Below are positions 34,716-45,505 of a stretch of DNA of 53,301 nt, piece by piece. The notes under the pieces are model-generated. The model saw only the letters and a list, made by a program, of their open reading frames with translations. It searched no databases and was not told the origin of the DNA. This DNA is from CAMAVH01 sp036500145 (GTDB lineage: Bacteria > Pseudomonadota > Alphaproteobacteria > SMXQ01), in contig DASYCO010000008.1 in the NCBI GenBank assembly GCA_036500145.1, forward strand, positions 1-53,301, in the 5' to 3' direction. The position numbers and the translations under genes are program-made. The stretch's first letter is position 1, and each line of letters begins with the position of its first letter.

Positions 34716-35190
34716 GGAGTCCGGCTTTGAGGGGAAGACCCACGTGTTTCCGCTGCGCGTCTATTACGAGGACACCGACGCGGGCGGCATCGTCTACTAC
34801 GCCAACTACCTGAAGTTCGCCGAGCGGGCGCGCACCGAGGTGCTGCGCGAGCTGGGCGTGGCGCAGCGCGAGCTGATGGAAGGCGAGGGCCTCGCCTTCG
34901 CCGTGCGCCGCTGCGCCGTCGACTACCTGGCCCCGGCCAGGCTCGACGACGAGCTGCAGGTCCACAGCGTCGTGCGCGAGCTCGGCGCGGCCAGCATCGC
35001 CATCGAGCAGAGCATCCGGCGCGGAGACGGCATCGGAGAGCTGGTTCTGCTCCAGGTGAAGCTCGCCGTCATCAACAAGTCGGGTCGCGCGTCGCGCATT
35101 CCCGAAGACATCGCTGAACTGTTGCGGCCCTACGTCGTTCTTGCCGAAGGGTCGAAATCCGCCAACCTCAGTAACAAGAAGAGAGCATAA
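34708..35190 (+). CDS. ybgC: Tol-Pal-associated acyl-CoA thioesterase YbgC
   Basis: This hotdog-fold thioesterase is the first gene of the tol cluster. The 160-residue product has VYYEDTDAGGIVYYANYLKFAERARTE, which carries the catalytic Asp of 4-hydroxybenzoyl-CoA-type thioesterases. It acts on short-chain or phospholipid-linked acyl-CoA in known members. The start lies inside the last codons of ruvB (8-base overlap). tolQ follows after 5 bases. Confidence 0.95.
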   Translation: MSKESGFEGKTHVFPLRVYYEDTDAGGIVYYANYLKFAERARTEVLRELGVAQRELMEGEGLAFAVRRCAVDYLAPARLDDELQVHSVVRELGAASIAIEQSIRRGDGIGELVLLQVKLAVINKSGRASRIPEDIAELLRPYVVLAEGSKSANLSNKKRA

Positions 35191-35195
35191 GTCCG

Positions 35196-35939
35196 ATGGA
35201 CCCCACTGCGCTTCCTCCGGCAATCGATTCGGTCTCACTCGGCGGCGCCGCCACCGCCGTCCACCTGTCGGTCTGGCATCTGTTCATGCAGGCCGACTGG
35301 ATCGTCAAAACCGTGATGGTCGGCCTGCTCGCCGCATCGTTCTGGAGCTGGGCGATCATCTTCGAAAAGGCCATGCGCCTGCGCCGCCTCGACGCCGAGG
35401 CGGCTGACTTCGAGGACACCTTCTGGTCGGGCGGGTCGCTCGAAGACCTCTACGACCGCATCGGCAACCGGCCGGACGGCCCGATGGAAGGCCTCTTCGC
35501 CTCCGCCATGCGCGAGTGGCGGCGCTCCACCGCCAAGGGGCTGACCGCCACCGAATCGATGCGGGCCGCCCTGCAGCAGCGCATCGAGCGCGTGATGAGC
35601 ACGACGCTGTCGCGCGAGATCGACCGCATCGAGCGGCACATGATCTTCCTCGCCTCGGTCGGCTCGACGGCGCCGTTCGTCGGCCTGTTCGGCACGGTGT
35701 GGGGCATCATGAACAGCTTCCAGTCCATCGCGGCGTCGAAGAACACGTCGCTGGCCGTCGTGGCCCCTGGCATCGCCGAGGCGCTGTTCGCCACCGCCAT
35801 CGGCCTGGTCGCGGCCATCCCCGCGGTGATCGCCTACAACAAGCTGTCGGGCGACATCAACCGCTACGCCGGCCGCCTGGAAGCCTTCATCAACGACTTC
35901 TCCGCCATCCTGTCGCGCCAGCTGCAGGAGAAGCAGTAG
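35196..35939 (+). CDS. tolQ: Tol-Pal proton channel subunit TolQ
   Basis: TolQ and TolR form the inner-membrane proton channel that energises TolA. The 247-residue product has three membrane helices: about 27-48, 145-170 with GSTAPFVGLFGTVWGIMNSF, and 180-205 with IAEALFATAIGLVAAIPAVIAYN. The pore Thr/Gly motifs of the family are in the second and third helices. The first ~25 residues are an extra periplasmic N-terminus. tolR starts 2 bases after its stop. Confidence 0.96.
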   Translation: MDPTALPPAIDSVSLGGAATAVHLSVWHLFMQADWIVKTVMVGLLAASFWSWAIIFEKAMRLRRLDAEAADFEDTFWSGGSLEDLYDRIGNRPDGPMEGLFASAMREWRRSTAKGLTATESMRAALQQRIERVMSTTLSREIDRIERHMIFLASVGSTAPFVGLFGTVWGIMNSFQSIAASKNTSLAVVAPGIAEALFATAIGLVAAIPAVIAYNKLSGDINRYAGRLEAFINDFSAILSRQLQEKQ

Positions 35940-35941
35940 TC

Positions 35942-36418
35942 ATGGCAGCCTCCCTGCAGGGCGGGTCGCACCGCAGCCATCGCCGTCGCGGCAAGCCGCC
36001 GATGTCGGACATCAACGTGACCCCGATGGTCGACGTGATGCTGGTGCTGCTCATCATCTTCATGGTGACCGCACCCCTGCTGACCGTCGGCGTGCCGGTC
36101 GACCTGCCCAAGACGGACGCGGCCCCGATCACCGGCCAGGACGAACCCTTGGTCATCTCGGTGAACAACCAGGGGCAAATCTTCCTACAGGAGACGACCA
36201 TCGAACTGACCGACCTGGTGGCCCGCCTGCAGGCGATCACCAGCAACAAGCCCGATTCGCGCATCTTCGTGCGCGGCGACAAGGCGGTGAACTACGGCCG
36301 CGTCGTCGAGGTGATGGGCACGTTGAGTTCCGCCGGGTTCAGCCGGGTGTCCTTGCTCGCAGAATTGCCGCAATCGGGAGCTAACGCTGCCCCAGCGGCG
36401 CCGCAGGGGCGCCGGTAG
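35942..36418 (+). CDS. tolR: Tol-Pal channel subunit TolR
   Basis: TolR is a single-pass inner-membrane protein. The 158-residue product has a basic N-terminus, SDINVTPMVDVMLVLLIIFM with the ion-carrying Asp31, and a periplasmic ExbD/TolR domain (about 55-145). A short Ala/Pro tail follows. ATG 35942 is chosen because it directly follows the TolQ stop and gives the family length. An in-frame extension upstream would lie entirely within tolQ. Confidence 0.95.
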   Translation: MAASLQGGSHRSHRRRGKPPMSDINVTPMVDVMLVLLIIFMVTAPLLTVGVPVDLPKTDAAPITGQDEPLVISVNNQGQIFLQETTIELTDLVARLQAITSNKPDSRIFVRGDKAVNYGRVVEVMGTLSSAGFSRVSLLAELPQSGANAAPAAPQGRR

Positions 36419-36427
36419 GAAAGGCAT

Positions 36428-37336
36428 ATGAAGCGCGGCGCTATCTTTTCGGCGATCTTTCACGTCGCCCTGGCACTGTTGATCTTCTTCGGGTTGCCGA
36501 TCTTCAACCGCCCGGACGAGGTCATCGACCAGCCGATCGTGCTCGAAATGGTGCCTATCGCCGAGAAGAGCAATCCGCGTCCCAACCCGACGCCGGCGAC
36601 GCGTCCGACACCCGAGCCGCCGAAGCCGGTCGAGGCCAAGCCGACGCCGCCGACCCCTGCGCCGACGCCGCCGCCGCCCCAAGTGGCCAAGGCCGAGCCG
36701 ACGCCGCCGGCCCCGAAGCCGCCTGAGCCGAAGCCGGAGCCCAAGCCCGAGGTGAAGCCCGACCCCGTGCCGGCGCCCGTGCCGAAACCCGAGGTGAAGA
36801 AGCCGGATCCGCCCAAGGAGACGCCAAAGCAGGTCGCCACCGCGACGCCGCCCAAGAAGCCGGATCCGCCGAAAAAGCCGGAGCCGCCGAAGGACGACCC
36901 GATCGCGTCGATCTTGAAGAACCTCGCGCCTGCCAAGCCGCAGCCGACGCAGCCGACGAATACGCTGCCGAAGCAGCAGCAGGCCGCGGCGCAGCCCTTC
37001 GCCCCGCCGTCGCTCGACCAGCAGGTCACGCGCAGCGAGACGGACGCGGCGCGCGACCAGATCATGCCGTGCTGGAACGCGCCGGTCGGCGCACGCGACG
37101 CGGGCGACCTGATCGTGCAGATCCGCGCCGAGATGGCGCAGGACGGCACGGTGCTGCGCGCCTCGATCACCAGCACGTCGCGCATGGGCGACCCGGTCTA
37201 CCGCGCGGCGGCCGAAAGCGCGCTCCGCGCCGTGATCAACAACGAATGCCACAAGCCTTTGAAGCTGCCGCCCGAGAAGTACAACCAGTGGAAGACGCTG
37301 GATCTCTATTTTGACCCCAAAGACATGATGGGATAG
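36428..37336 (+). CDS. tolA: Tol-Pal energy transducer TolA
   Basis: TolA spans the periplasm and pulls on TolB/Pal at the division site. The 302-residue product has an N-terminal membrane helix (about 7-25). Residues ~50-190 form a Pro/Lys/Glu-rich rod (KPEPK and PTPP repeats) instead of the Ala-rich helix of enterics. A C-terminal TonB/TolA-like domain contains DQIMPCWNAPVGA, the family signature. A good AGGAAAGG ribosome site precedes the ATG. tolB follows after 3 bases. Confidence 0.93.
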   Translation: MKRGAIFSAIFHVALALLIFFGLPIFNRPDEVIDQPIVLEMVPIAEKSNPRPNPTPATRPTPEPPKPVEAKPTPPTPAPTPPPPQVAKAEPTPPAPKPPEPKPEPKPEVKPDPVPAPVPKPEVKKPDPPKETPKQVATATPPKKPDPPKKPEPPKDDPIASILKNLAPAKPQPTQPTNTLPKQQQAAAQPFAPPSLDQQVTRSETDAARDQIMPCWNAPVGARDAGDLIVQIRAEMAQDGTVLRASITSTSRMGDPVYRAAAESALRAVINNECHKPLKLPPEKYNQWKTLDLYFDPKDMMG

Positions 37337-37339
37337 CGG

Positions 37340-38695
37340 ATGACCATGAAAACGTTCCCCCTCTTCACCCGTCTCGCCCTTCTTGCGCTGATGGCCTTCG
37401 GCACCGCCGCCGTCATCGCGCCGACGGCGGCGCAGGCCCAGCTGCGCATCGACATCACGCGCGGCAATCCGCAGCCGATGCCGGTGGCGGTCACCAACCT
37501 CTACGGCAGCAACGCCAACGAGACCAAGATCGGCACCGACGTGTCGAAGGTCGTCTCCGACGACCTGCAGCGCTCCGGCCTGTTCAAGCCCATCGCGCAA
37601 AACGCCTTCATCCAGACGCCCGAGGCCCTGCGCACGCAGCCGCGCTTTGGCGACTGGCGCGTCATCAACGCGCAGGCGCTCGTGTCGGGCGCCGCCATCG
37701 TGCGGCCCGATGGGTCGCTCCGCCTCGAATTCCGCCTGTGGGACGTGTACGCCGAGCAGCAGATGATCGGCCAGGCCTACATCACCGAGCCGACCAACTG
37801 GCGCCGCGCCGCGCACCAGATCGCCGACGCGATCTACAAGCGCATCACCGGCGAGGACGGCTACTTCGACACCCGCGTCGTCTACGTCGCCGAGAGCGGC
37901 CCGCAGCAGCGCCGCGTCAAGCGCCTGGCGATCATGGACCAGGACGGCGCCAACCATCGCTACCTGACCGACGGCCGCGTGCTGGTGCTGACCCCGCGGT
38001 TCTCGCCGACGACGCAGGAGATCACCTATCTCTCCTACCTGAACGACAAGCCGCGCGTGTACCTGTTCAACATCGACACCGGGCAGCAGGAGGTGCTGGG
38101 CGACTTCCCGGGCATGACCTTCGCGCCGCGCTTCTCGCCGGACGGTAACCGGGTCATCATGTCGCTGTCGACCGACGGCAACACCGACATCTACGCGATG
38201 AACCTGCGCACCCGGCAGTCGACCCGCCTGACGACCGATCCGGCCATCGACACGTCGCCGAGCTTCTCGCCGGACGGCACGAAGATCGCCTTCGAGTCGG
38301 ACCGCGGCGGCGCCCAGCAGATCTACACCATGGCCAGCGACGGCAGCGGCGTGAAGCGCATCAGCTTCGGCCAGGGCCGCTACGCGACCCCGGTCTGGTC
38401 GCCGCGCGGCGACCTGATCGCCTTCACCAAGCTCTATCAGGGCAAGTTCTTCATCGGCGTGATGAAGCCGGACGGCTCGGGTGAGCGGCTTTTGTCTCAA
38501 AGTTACCTGGTCGAGGGCCCGACCTGGGCTCCGAACGGCCGAGTCCTGATGTTTTTCCGCCAGACTCCGGCCGATGACCGCGGGCAGGGGGCTTCCACCC
38601 GCATCTATTCGATCGACGTGACGGGCTCGAACGAGCGCGAGGTGGTTACTCCGACGGATGCTTCCGATCCGGCCTGGTCGCCCTTGATTCCCTGA
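37340..38695 (+). CDS. tolB: Tol-Pal periplasmic beta-propeller TolB
   Basis: TolB is a periplasmic protein that shuttles between TolA and Pal. The 451-residue product has a signal peptide (about 1-34, ending AQAQL) and an N-terminal alpha/beta domain (to ~170). A six-bladed propeller follows with repeated FSPDGxxIxxxSxxxGxxxIYxM units at about 255-400. ATG 37340 is followed by another in-frame ATG at 37346. Pal lies 266 bases further on, past a large hairpin. Confidence 0.96.
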   Translation: MTMKTFPLFTRLALLALMAFGTAAVIAPTAAQAQLRIDITRGNPQPMPVAVTNLYGSNANETKIGTDVSKVVSDDLQRSGLFKPIAQNAFIQTPEALRTQPRFGDWRVINAQALVSGAAIVRPDGSLRLEFRLWDVYAEQQMIGQAYITEPTNWRRAAHQIADAIYKRITGEDGYFDTRVVYVAESGPQQRRVKRLAIMDQDGANHRYLTDGRVLVLTPRFSPTTQEITYLSYLNDKPRVYLFNIDTGQQEVLGDFPGMTFAPRFSPDGNRVIMSLSTDGNTDIYAMNLRTRQSTRLTTDPAIDTSPSFSPDGTKIAFESDRGGAQQIYTMASDGSGVKRISFGQGRYATPVWSPRGDLIAFTKLYQGKFFIGVMKPDGSGERLLSQSYLVEGPTWAPNGRVLMFFRQTPADDRGQGASTRIYSIDVTGSNEREVVTPTDASDPAWSPLIP

Positions 38696-38707
38696 ATAAT
38701 TTTGGCT

Positions 38708-38751
38708 GGGCGGACCTTGATTCCCTGATTTATCAGGACTATAGTCCGCCC
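38708..38751 (+). terminator. Large double-stem hairpin between tolB and pal
   Basis: An outer stem GGGCGGAC / GTCCGCCC (38708-38715 with 38744-38751) encloses an inner stem CCTGA / TCAGG (38724-38728 with 38733-38737). No T run follows, so it may be a partial terminator or a processing site that sets the pal to tolB ratio. Confidence 0.5.
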
Positions 38752-38961
38752 ACCCTGGAAAGGGTTTGGATGCAGGGGCTTCCACTGAAGATCGTGGCTA
38801 GCCGTTTGGCCAGGTTCACTTTGCCGATTGAGTGAACTATTGGCCTGGACGCGCGTTAGTTCCCTGGAGCCGATGCTTTTCCAGACAGATCTTCAATCCG
38901 CCGACAAACCCACCAGACGATAACATGGGCCTCTAAGGGTCCGATTCAGAGGAATAATAAA

Positions 38962-39474
38962 ATGTCTCTCCGCATCATCAGCGCTTTCGCCGCTGTCCTC
39001 CTTCTCGCGGCTTGCGAGTCCGCCCCCAGCGACACCGGCACCGCGACCGGCGCTGGTGGTACCGGTTCGAGCAGCTCTTCGGCCGCGACCCAGGGCCCGC
39101 GTCCGGGTTCGCAGGAAGACCTGGTCGTCAACGTCGGCGACCGCGTGTTCTTCGACTTCGACCAGTACAGCGTCCGCCAGGACCAGCGCGCCGTCCTCGA
39201 CCGTCAGGCCGCTTGGCTGAAGAAGTACCCGGAAGTCACCGTGACCGTCGAAGGTCATGCTGACGAGCGCGGCACCCGCGAGTACAACCTGGCGCTCGGC
39301 AACCGCCGCGCCACGGCCGCGAAGAACTACCTCGTCGCGCTCGGGATCAACCCGAACCGCGTCCAGACGATCTCCTACGGCAAGGAGCGTCCCGCGGTCG
39401 CCGGCTCGAACGAGCAGGCTTGGGCGCAGAACCGCCGTGCGGTCACTGTCGTCACCAGCCGCGCCGGCAGCTAA
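38962..39474 (+). CDS. pal: Peptidoglycan-associated lipoprotein Pal
   Basis: Pal is an outer-membrane lipoprotein that binds peptidoglycan and TolB. The 170-residue product has a lipoprotein signal with lipobox LAAC (Cys19). A Ser/Thr/Gly-rich linker leads to an OmpA C-terminal domain with GHADERGTREYNLALGNRRA, which keeps the Asp and Arg that hold diaminopimelate. An AGAGGA ribosome site precedes the ATG. It is separated from tolB by a 266-base leader and followed by two hairpins, so it is probably also expressed on its own. Confidence 0.97.
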   Translation: MSLRIISAFAAVLLLAACESAPSDTGTATGAGGTGSSSSSAATQGPRPGSQEDLVVNVGDRVFFDFDQYSVRQDQRAVLDRQAAWLKKYPEVTVTVEGHADERGTREYNLALGNRRATAAKNYLVALGINPNRVQTISYGKERPAVAGSNEQAWAQNRRAVTVVTSRAGS

Positions 39475-39484
39475 AGACAACGTC

Positions 39485-39514
39485 CTGCCGGATGTCCTCG
39501 CGGACATCCGGCAG
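39485..39514 (+). other. Perfect 13-bp hairpin after pal
   Basis: A 13-base-pair stem (39485-39497 with 39502-39514) has a TCGC loop, 11 bases after the pal stop. No T run follows. Such a stem can protect the 3' end of an abundant mRNA. Confidence 0.6.
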
Positions 39515-39530
39515 AGACTTGAATGTATTT

Positions 39531-39590
39531 AAGGCGCCTGTCTCTCCGGCGGTCCCATGGGCCTAGGAATGGACAGGCGCCTTATTTATG
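39531..39590 (+). terminator. Terminator-like hairpin downstream of pal
   Basis: A 12-base-pair stem AAGGCGCCTGTC / GACAGGCGCCTT (39531-39542 with 39572-39583) has a ~29-base loop and the tail ATTTATG. It lies 56 bases past pal and before cpoB. Confidence 0.65.
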
Positions 39591-39722
39591 CCTATTTGCC
39601 GGCTCCCAATGACAAGATGGGGCTGGCAGGCTCTAATATGACGAATGCGACGCTTCAGGCCCGGCGCGCGCCGGGTTTCGCGATTCCATAACGTCTTCGA
39701 TAACTAGGACGAGACGACGGCG

Positions 39723-40820
39723 ATGATCCGCACTCCCTCTCTCCCCCTCTCTCTTTCGCCCTTGCGCGCGGCCGGCTTCGCCGTCGCCGCCTGCTTGCTC
39801 GCCGCTCCGGTCGCCCTGCCGCGTCCGGCCGCCGCGCAGAGCAGCAGCAGCGCCGACGTGCGCTCCCTGGCCGACCAGGTCGACCGCCTGCAGCGCGAGC
39901 TCAGCGTCCTGCAGCGCAACGTCTATCAGGGCCAGGGCGCGGCCCGGCCGTCCGGCAGCGGCGCCGCGCCGGCGGGCGATCCCGGCAGCATCGCCGACCT
40001 GCAGGTTCGCCTCGACGACATGGATTCGCGCATCAGCCAGCTCGTCGGCCAGATCGAGGAGACGAACCATCGCGTCACCACGATGGAGCAGAAGTTCGAC
40101 CGCCTCTCTTCCGACATCGACGTCCGCCTGAGCGGCGCGGCCAATGGCGGCACGGCCATGGCGGCGCCCGGCCAGTCCGCCGCCAACCAGTCCGCCGCCG
40201 GCCAGCCCACCGACCAGGGCGCCGCGCCCGCGGCGCGGGCTCAAGCCCAGCCGACGCCGCCGTCCGGCGCCGGCAACCCGTCGCAGAACCCGACCACCAG
40301 CGGTAACCTCGGCACCTTGTCGTCGGGCGATCCGCAGACGCGCGGCACCGACGCGCAGGCCGCTGCGGCCGCTGCTGCCGCCGGCAAGGCGGCGGGGCCT
40401 TCCGCCGCCCTGTCCGGTCCGCCCCTGCCGGCGGGCACGCCGGACGACCAGTACAAATACGCCTTCGGCCTCCTGAGCCGCGCCGACTATCCCGGCGCCG
40501 AGCGGGCGCTGTCGGCCTTCGTCGAGCAGCATCCGACCCATTCGCTCGCCGGCAACGCGCAGTACTGGCTGGGCGAGAGCTACTACGCGCGCAACGACTT
40601 CAACTCGGCGGCGCGCGCCTTCGCCATCGGCTACCAGAAATATCCGAAGAGCGCCAAGGCGCCCGACAACCTGCTGAAGCTCGGCCTGTCGCTCGGCAAC
40701 CTCGGCAAGACCAAGGAAGCCTGCCAGTCCTACGGCCTGCTGAAGAAGGATTTCCCGAAGGCGCCGGCCGAACTGCTGCGCCGCGCCGACGGCGAGCAGA
40801 AGCGCCTGCGCTGCTCGTAA
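39723..40820 (+). CDS. cpoB: Cell division coordinator CpoB (YbgF)
   Basis: CpoB links Tol-Pal with peptidoglycan synthesis during division. The 365-residue product has a signal peptide (about 1-39) and a coiled coil (RSLADQVDRLQRELSVLQRN and NHRVTTMEQKFDRLSS). An Ala/Gln/Pro/Ser-rich linker of ~100 residues follows, unusually long for the family. A C-terminal TPR domain starts near DDQYKYAFGLLSRADYPGAE. The C-terminal ~125 residues carry the repeats. tilS begins 6 bases downstream. Confidence 0.93.
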   Translation: MIRTPSLPLSLSPLRAAGFAVAACLLAAPVALPRPAAAQSSSSADVRSLADQVDRLQRELSVLQRNVYQGQGAARPSGSGAAPAGDPGSIADLQVRLDDMDSRISQLVGQIEETNHRVTTMEQKFDRLSSDIDVRLSGAANGGTAMAAPGQSAANQSAAGQPTDQGAAPAARAQAQPTPPSGAGNPSQNPTTSGNLGTLSSGDPQTRGTDAQAAAAAAAAGKAAGPSAALSGPPLPAGTPDDQYKYAFGLLSRADYPGAERALSAFVEQHPTHSLAGNAQYWLGESYYARNDFNSAARAFAIGYQKYPKSAKAPDNLLKLGLSLGNLGKTKEACQSYGLLKKDFPKAPAELLRRADGEQKRLRCS

Positions 40821-40826
40821 ACGCGT

Positions 40827-42236
40827 GTGTCCAGCGGAGGACCGTCGCTTGGGGATAACGCCGACCTGCCTGACCGCCTGAGCGCGGACAGCTTCAAGAC
40901 GCTCATCGAGCGCTTCGCGCTCGGCCCAGCGCCGCGCCTCGCCGTGGCGGTCTCCGGCGGCGCCGACAGCCTCGCGCTGACGCTGCTCGCCGACGAATGG
41001 GCGCGCGCCGAAAAGGGCGCAATCGTCGCCCTCACCGTCGATCATGGCCTGCGGCCCGAAGCGGCTGACGAGGCTCGGCAGGTGGCGGCCTGGCTCGGCG
41101 CGCGCGGCGTCGAGCATCATGTCCTGCGCTGGCAGCCGCCGGACGGCGAGCGCGCCAACCTGCAAGCGCGCGCCCGCGAGGCGCGCTACGGCCTGCTCAC
41201 TTCTTGGTGCCGCGCGCATCACGTCCGACATCTTCTCGTCGCCCATCACCGTGACGACCAGGCCGAGACCTTCATGCTGCGCCTGGCGCGCGGCAGCGGC
41301 GTCGACGGGCTTGCCGCCATGAGCGCCCTGTCGATGCGCGACGGCGTCACGCTTCTGCGGCCGCTGCTCGACGTGCCGAAGGCGGCGCTCGTCGCCTGCC
41401 TGCGCGAGCGGGAGCAATCCTGGATCGAAGACCCGAGCAACCGCGACGCGTCCTATGCCCGCGTGCGCATGCGGGCACTCATGCCGCTGCTCGCCGCCGA
41501 GGGCTTGACCATCGAGCGGCTGGCGGCGACGGCGGCGCGACTGGATGACGCGCGCGATGCGCTCGACCGCGCCTGCCGCGATCTTCTGGCCAGCGCTGCC
41601 GAGTTGCATGACACGGGCTACGCCGTGGTTGAGCCGCAGGCCTTTGCCGATGCGCCTCGCGATTTGGCGCATCGCGCCCTGGCGCGGCTGCTGATGGCGT
41701 TGGGTGGCCAGACCTATACGCCGCGCTTCGACGGCCTGGAACGCCTGGCGGCCGATCTTTGCGATGTCCGTCGGCGGCCGGACGCGCTGGGGGGCGGGCG
41801 CACGCTGGCCGGCTGCTGCATCGTGCCGCAGGGCGACGGCAGGGTGATGATTCTGCGCGAGGCGCGCGGCCTTGCCGATCCCGTCGCGCTTGGCCTCGCC
41901 GAAACCCATTGGGACGGCCGCTTCACCGTGACGGCGGCGCGGCCCTTTCCGAACGGAACGACGCTGGGCGCGCTGGGCGACGCCGGTTGGCAGACGCTGC
42001 GGCCGGAAATTTCGCAGGCGGAACTTCTCGCGCTGCCGCGCGCGCTGCTGCCGACGCTGCCGGCCTTGCGTGACGGCGGCGGGCTGGCCGCCGTGCCGCA
42101 TCTCGCGTGGCGTCGCGCAGGCTGGCATTGCGACGTCCTGTCACATTCTGGCCAAAGCCTTGATCGGGCTGACGATTATGTGATCGCCGGACCGGCCGGA
42201 AAACTCCAGAACCGCCAAGGCTTTACGCTTGTTTAA
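40827..42236 (+). CDS. tilS: tRNA(Ile)-lysidine synthetase
   Basis: TilS modifies C34 of the AUA-decoding tRNA(Ile) to lysidine. The 469-residue product has the PP-loop SGGADS near residue 45, VDHGLRPEA, HHRDDQAETFMLRLARGSG and a DPSNRD motif, all typical. The C-terminal half is less conserved. Start is GTG 40827, close behind the cpoB stop; GGAGGA at 40836 lies inside the frame and has no in-frame start after it, so it is not used. No minor tRNA(Ile) gene is in this window. Confidence 0.93.
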   Translation: MSSGGPSLGDNADLPDRLSADSFKTLIERFALGPAPRLAVAVSGGADSLALTLLADEWARAEKGAIVALTVDHGLRPEAADEARQVAAWLGARGVEHHVLRWQPPDGERANLQARAREARYGLLTSWCRAHHVRHLLVAHHRDDQAETFMLRLARGSGVDGLAAMSALSMRDGVTLLRPLLDVPKAALVACLREREQSWIEDPSNRDASYARVRMRALMPLLAAEGLTIERLAATAARLDDARDALDRACRDLLASAAELHDTGYAVVEPQAFADAPRDLAHRALARLLMALGGQTYTPRFDGLERLAADLCDVRRRPDALGGGRTLAGCCIVPQGDGRVMILREARGLADPVALGLAETHWDGRFTVTAARPFPNGTTLGALGDAGWQTLRPEISQAELLALPRALLPTLPALRDGGGLAAVPHLAWRRAGWHCDVLSHSGQSLDRADDYVIAGPAGKLQNRQGFTLV

Positions 42237-42344
42237 GGCCAAAGCCGGCACTATCTATGAACAGACCGGCCGAGTTTTTCCGCCGGATACCCGCAGCCGT
42301 CGCCCCGTTTGGGCCGCGCGGCGCGCACGAAGCAGGGCGCAACA

Positions 42345-44279
<1,935 letters not shown>

Positions 44280-44281
44280 TC

Positions 44282-45415
44282 TTGGCCGACGACCTGCGGC
44301 GTGACTCTCACGCGGCTCTCTCTCACCTCGTCGTTTCCGGTCGGGCCGCACTTCATGTGCGGCCCGATCCGATTCTCTGGCCTGGCGAACGTGAAGCGCC
44401 GGACGGCGCGCTGCGCCTTGCCGGCGGTCCCGCCCATGTCGAGCGCGTCGAGCTGCTGATCCGCGAAGAAGACCGCCCGACCCATGTGCGCAGCCTGCAT
44501 GTCTCGGTCGCCGAGCTGCGCGGCTGGGCGGCGGGGCAGGGCGGCCACACGCTCCATGCCGTGACCGAGGCGCTCGACCGCCTGTCCGCCAGGCGCGTGC
44601 CCTTCGCGGGGCTTAAGCCGAAGCGGCCGCTCGTCATGGGCATCGTCAACGTCACCCCCGACAGCTTCTCCGACGGCGGCCGCCACGCCACGGCGGAAGC
44701 GGCCATCGCCCACGGCCGGGCGCTGGCCGCCGCAGGCGCGGACATCCTCGACATCGGCGGCGAATCGACGCGCCCAGGTTCCGAGCCGGTGCCCGAAGCC
44801 GAGGAGCTGCGCCGCGTGCTGCCGGTCGTCGAGGGCCTGAAGGGCTGCGGCGCGGTGCTTTCCGTCGACACGATGAAGGCCGCCGTCATGACGGCGGCGA
44901 CCCAGGCGGGCGTGGCCATCATCAACGACGTGCGCGCCCTCGAGGCCGATCCGCGCGCCCTGGAAGCCGCCGCCGCGAGCGGCGCCTTCGTCGTGCTGAT
45001 GCATTGCCTGGGCGCCCCCAAGACCATGCAGCAGGCGCCGAGCTACGACCATGTGGCGCTCGACGTGTTCGACTATCTCGAAGGCCGCATCGCCGCCTGC
45101 GAGGCCGCCGGCATCCCGCGCGCGCGCATCGCCGTCGATCCCGGCATCGGCTTCGGCAAGACCGTGGAGCATAATCTCAAGCTCATGCGCTCCCTGGCGC
45201 TCTACCAGTCGCTTGGGCAACCGCTGCTGCTCGGCGTGTCGCGCAAGAGCTTCATCGGCCGCATGACCGGCGAGGACAACCCCAACGCGCGGCTGCCCGG
45301 CTCGCTGACGGCGGCCATGGCCGGCCTGGACGCCGGCGCCGACATCCTGCGCGTCCATGACGTCGCGGAAACCCTGCAGGCGATTGCCGTCTGGCGGGCT
45401 CTGCGGGGCCTCTGA
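44282..45415 (+). CDS. folP: Dihydropteroate synthase with N-terminal extension
   Basis: FolP condenses p-aminobenzoate with pterin diphosphate in folate synthesis. The catalytic barrel starts near residue 118 with VMGIVNVTPDSFSDGG, then DILDIGGESTRPG, INDVRAL, VDPGIGFGK and GVSRKSF. The ~110 residues before it have no recognised domain and make this 377-residue protein about 100 longer than E. coli FolP. The first in-frame start after ftsH is TTG 44282, two bases past the ftsH stop; later starts would trim the extension. ftsH-folP-glmM is a widespread gene order. Confidence 0.94.
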   Translation: MADDLRRDSHAALSHLVVSGRAALHVRPDPILWPGEREAPDGALRLAGGPAHVERVELLIREEDRPTHVRSLHVSVAELRGWAAGQGGHTLHAVTEALDRLSARRVPFAGLKPKRPLVMGIVNVTPDSFSDGGRHATAEAAIAHGRALAAAGADILDIGGESTRPGSEPVPEAEELRRVLPVVEGLKGCGAVLSVDTMKAAVMTAATQAGVAIINDVRALEADPRALEAAAASGAFVVLMHCLGAPKTMQQAPSYDHVALDVFDYLEGRIAACEAAGIPRARIAVDPGIGFGKTVEHNLKLMRSLALYQSLGQPLLLGVSRKSFIGRMTGEDNPNARLPGSLTAAMAGLDAGADILRVHDVAETLQAIAVWRALRGL

Positions 45416-45505
45416 ATCCCCGCCAAATGTGGCGGAATGGAAGGCAATGCTGTAGGGTTGTCGGAAATTGAGAACGACAAGAAACCCACAGAGTCCGACA
45501 GGTTC

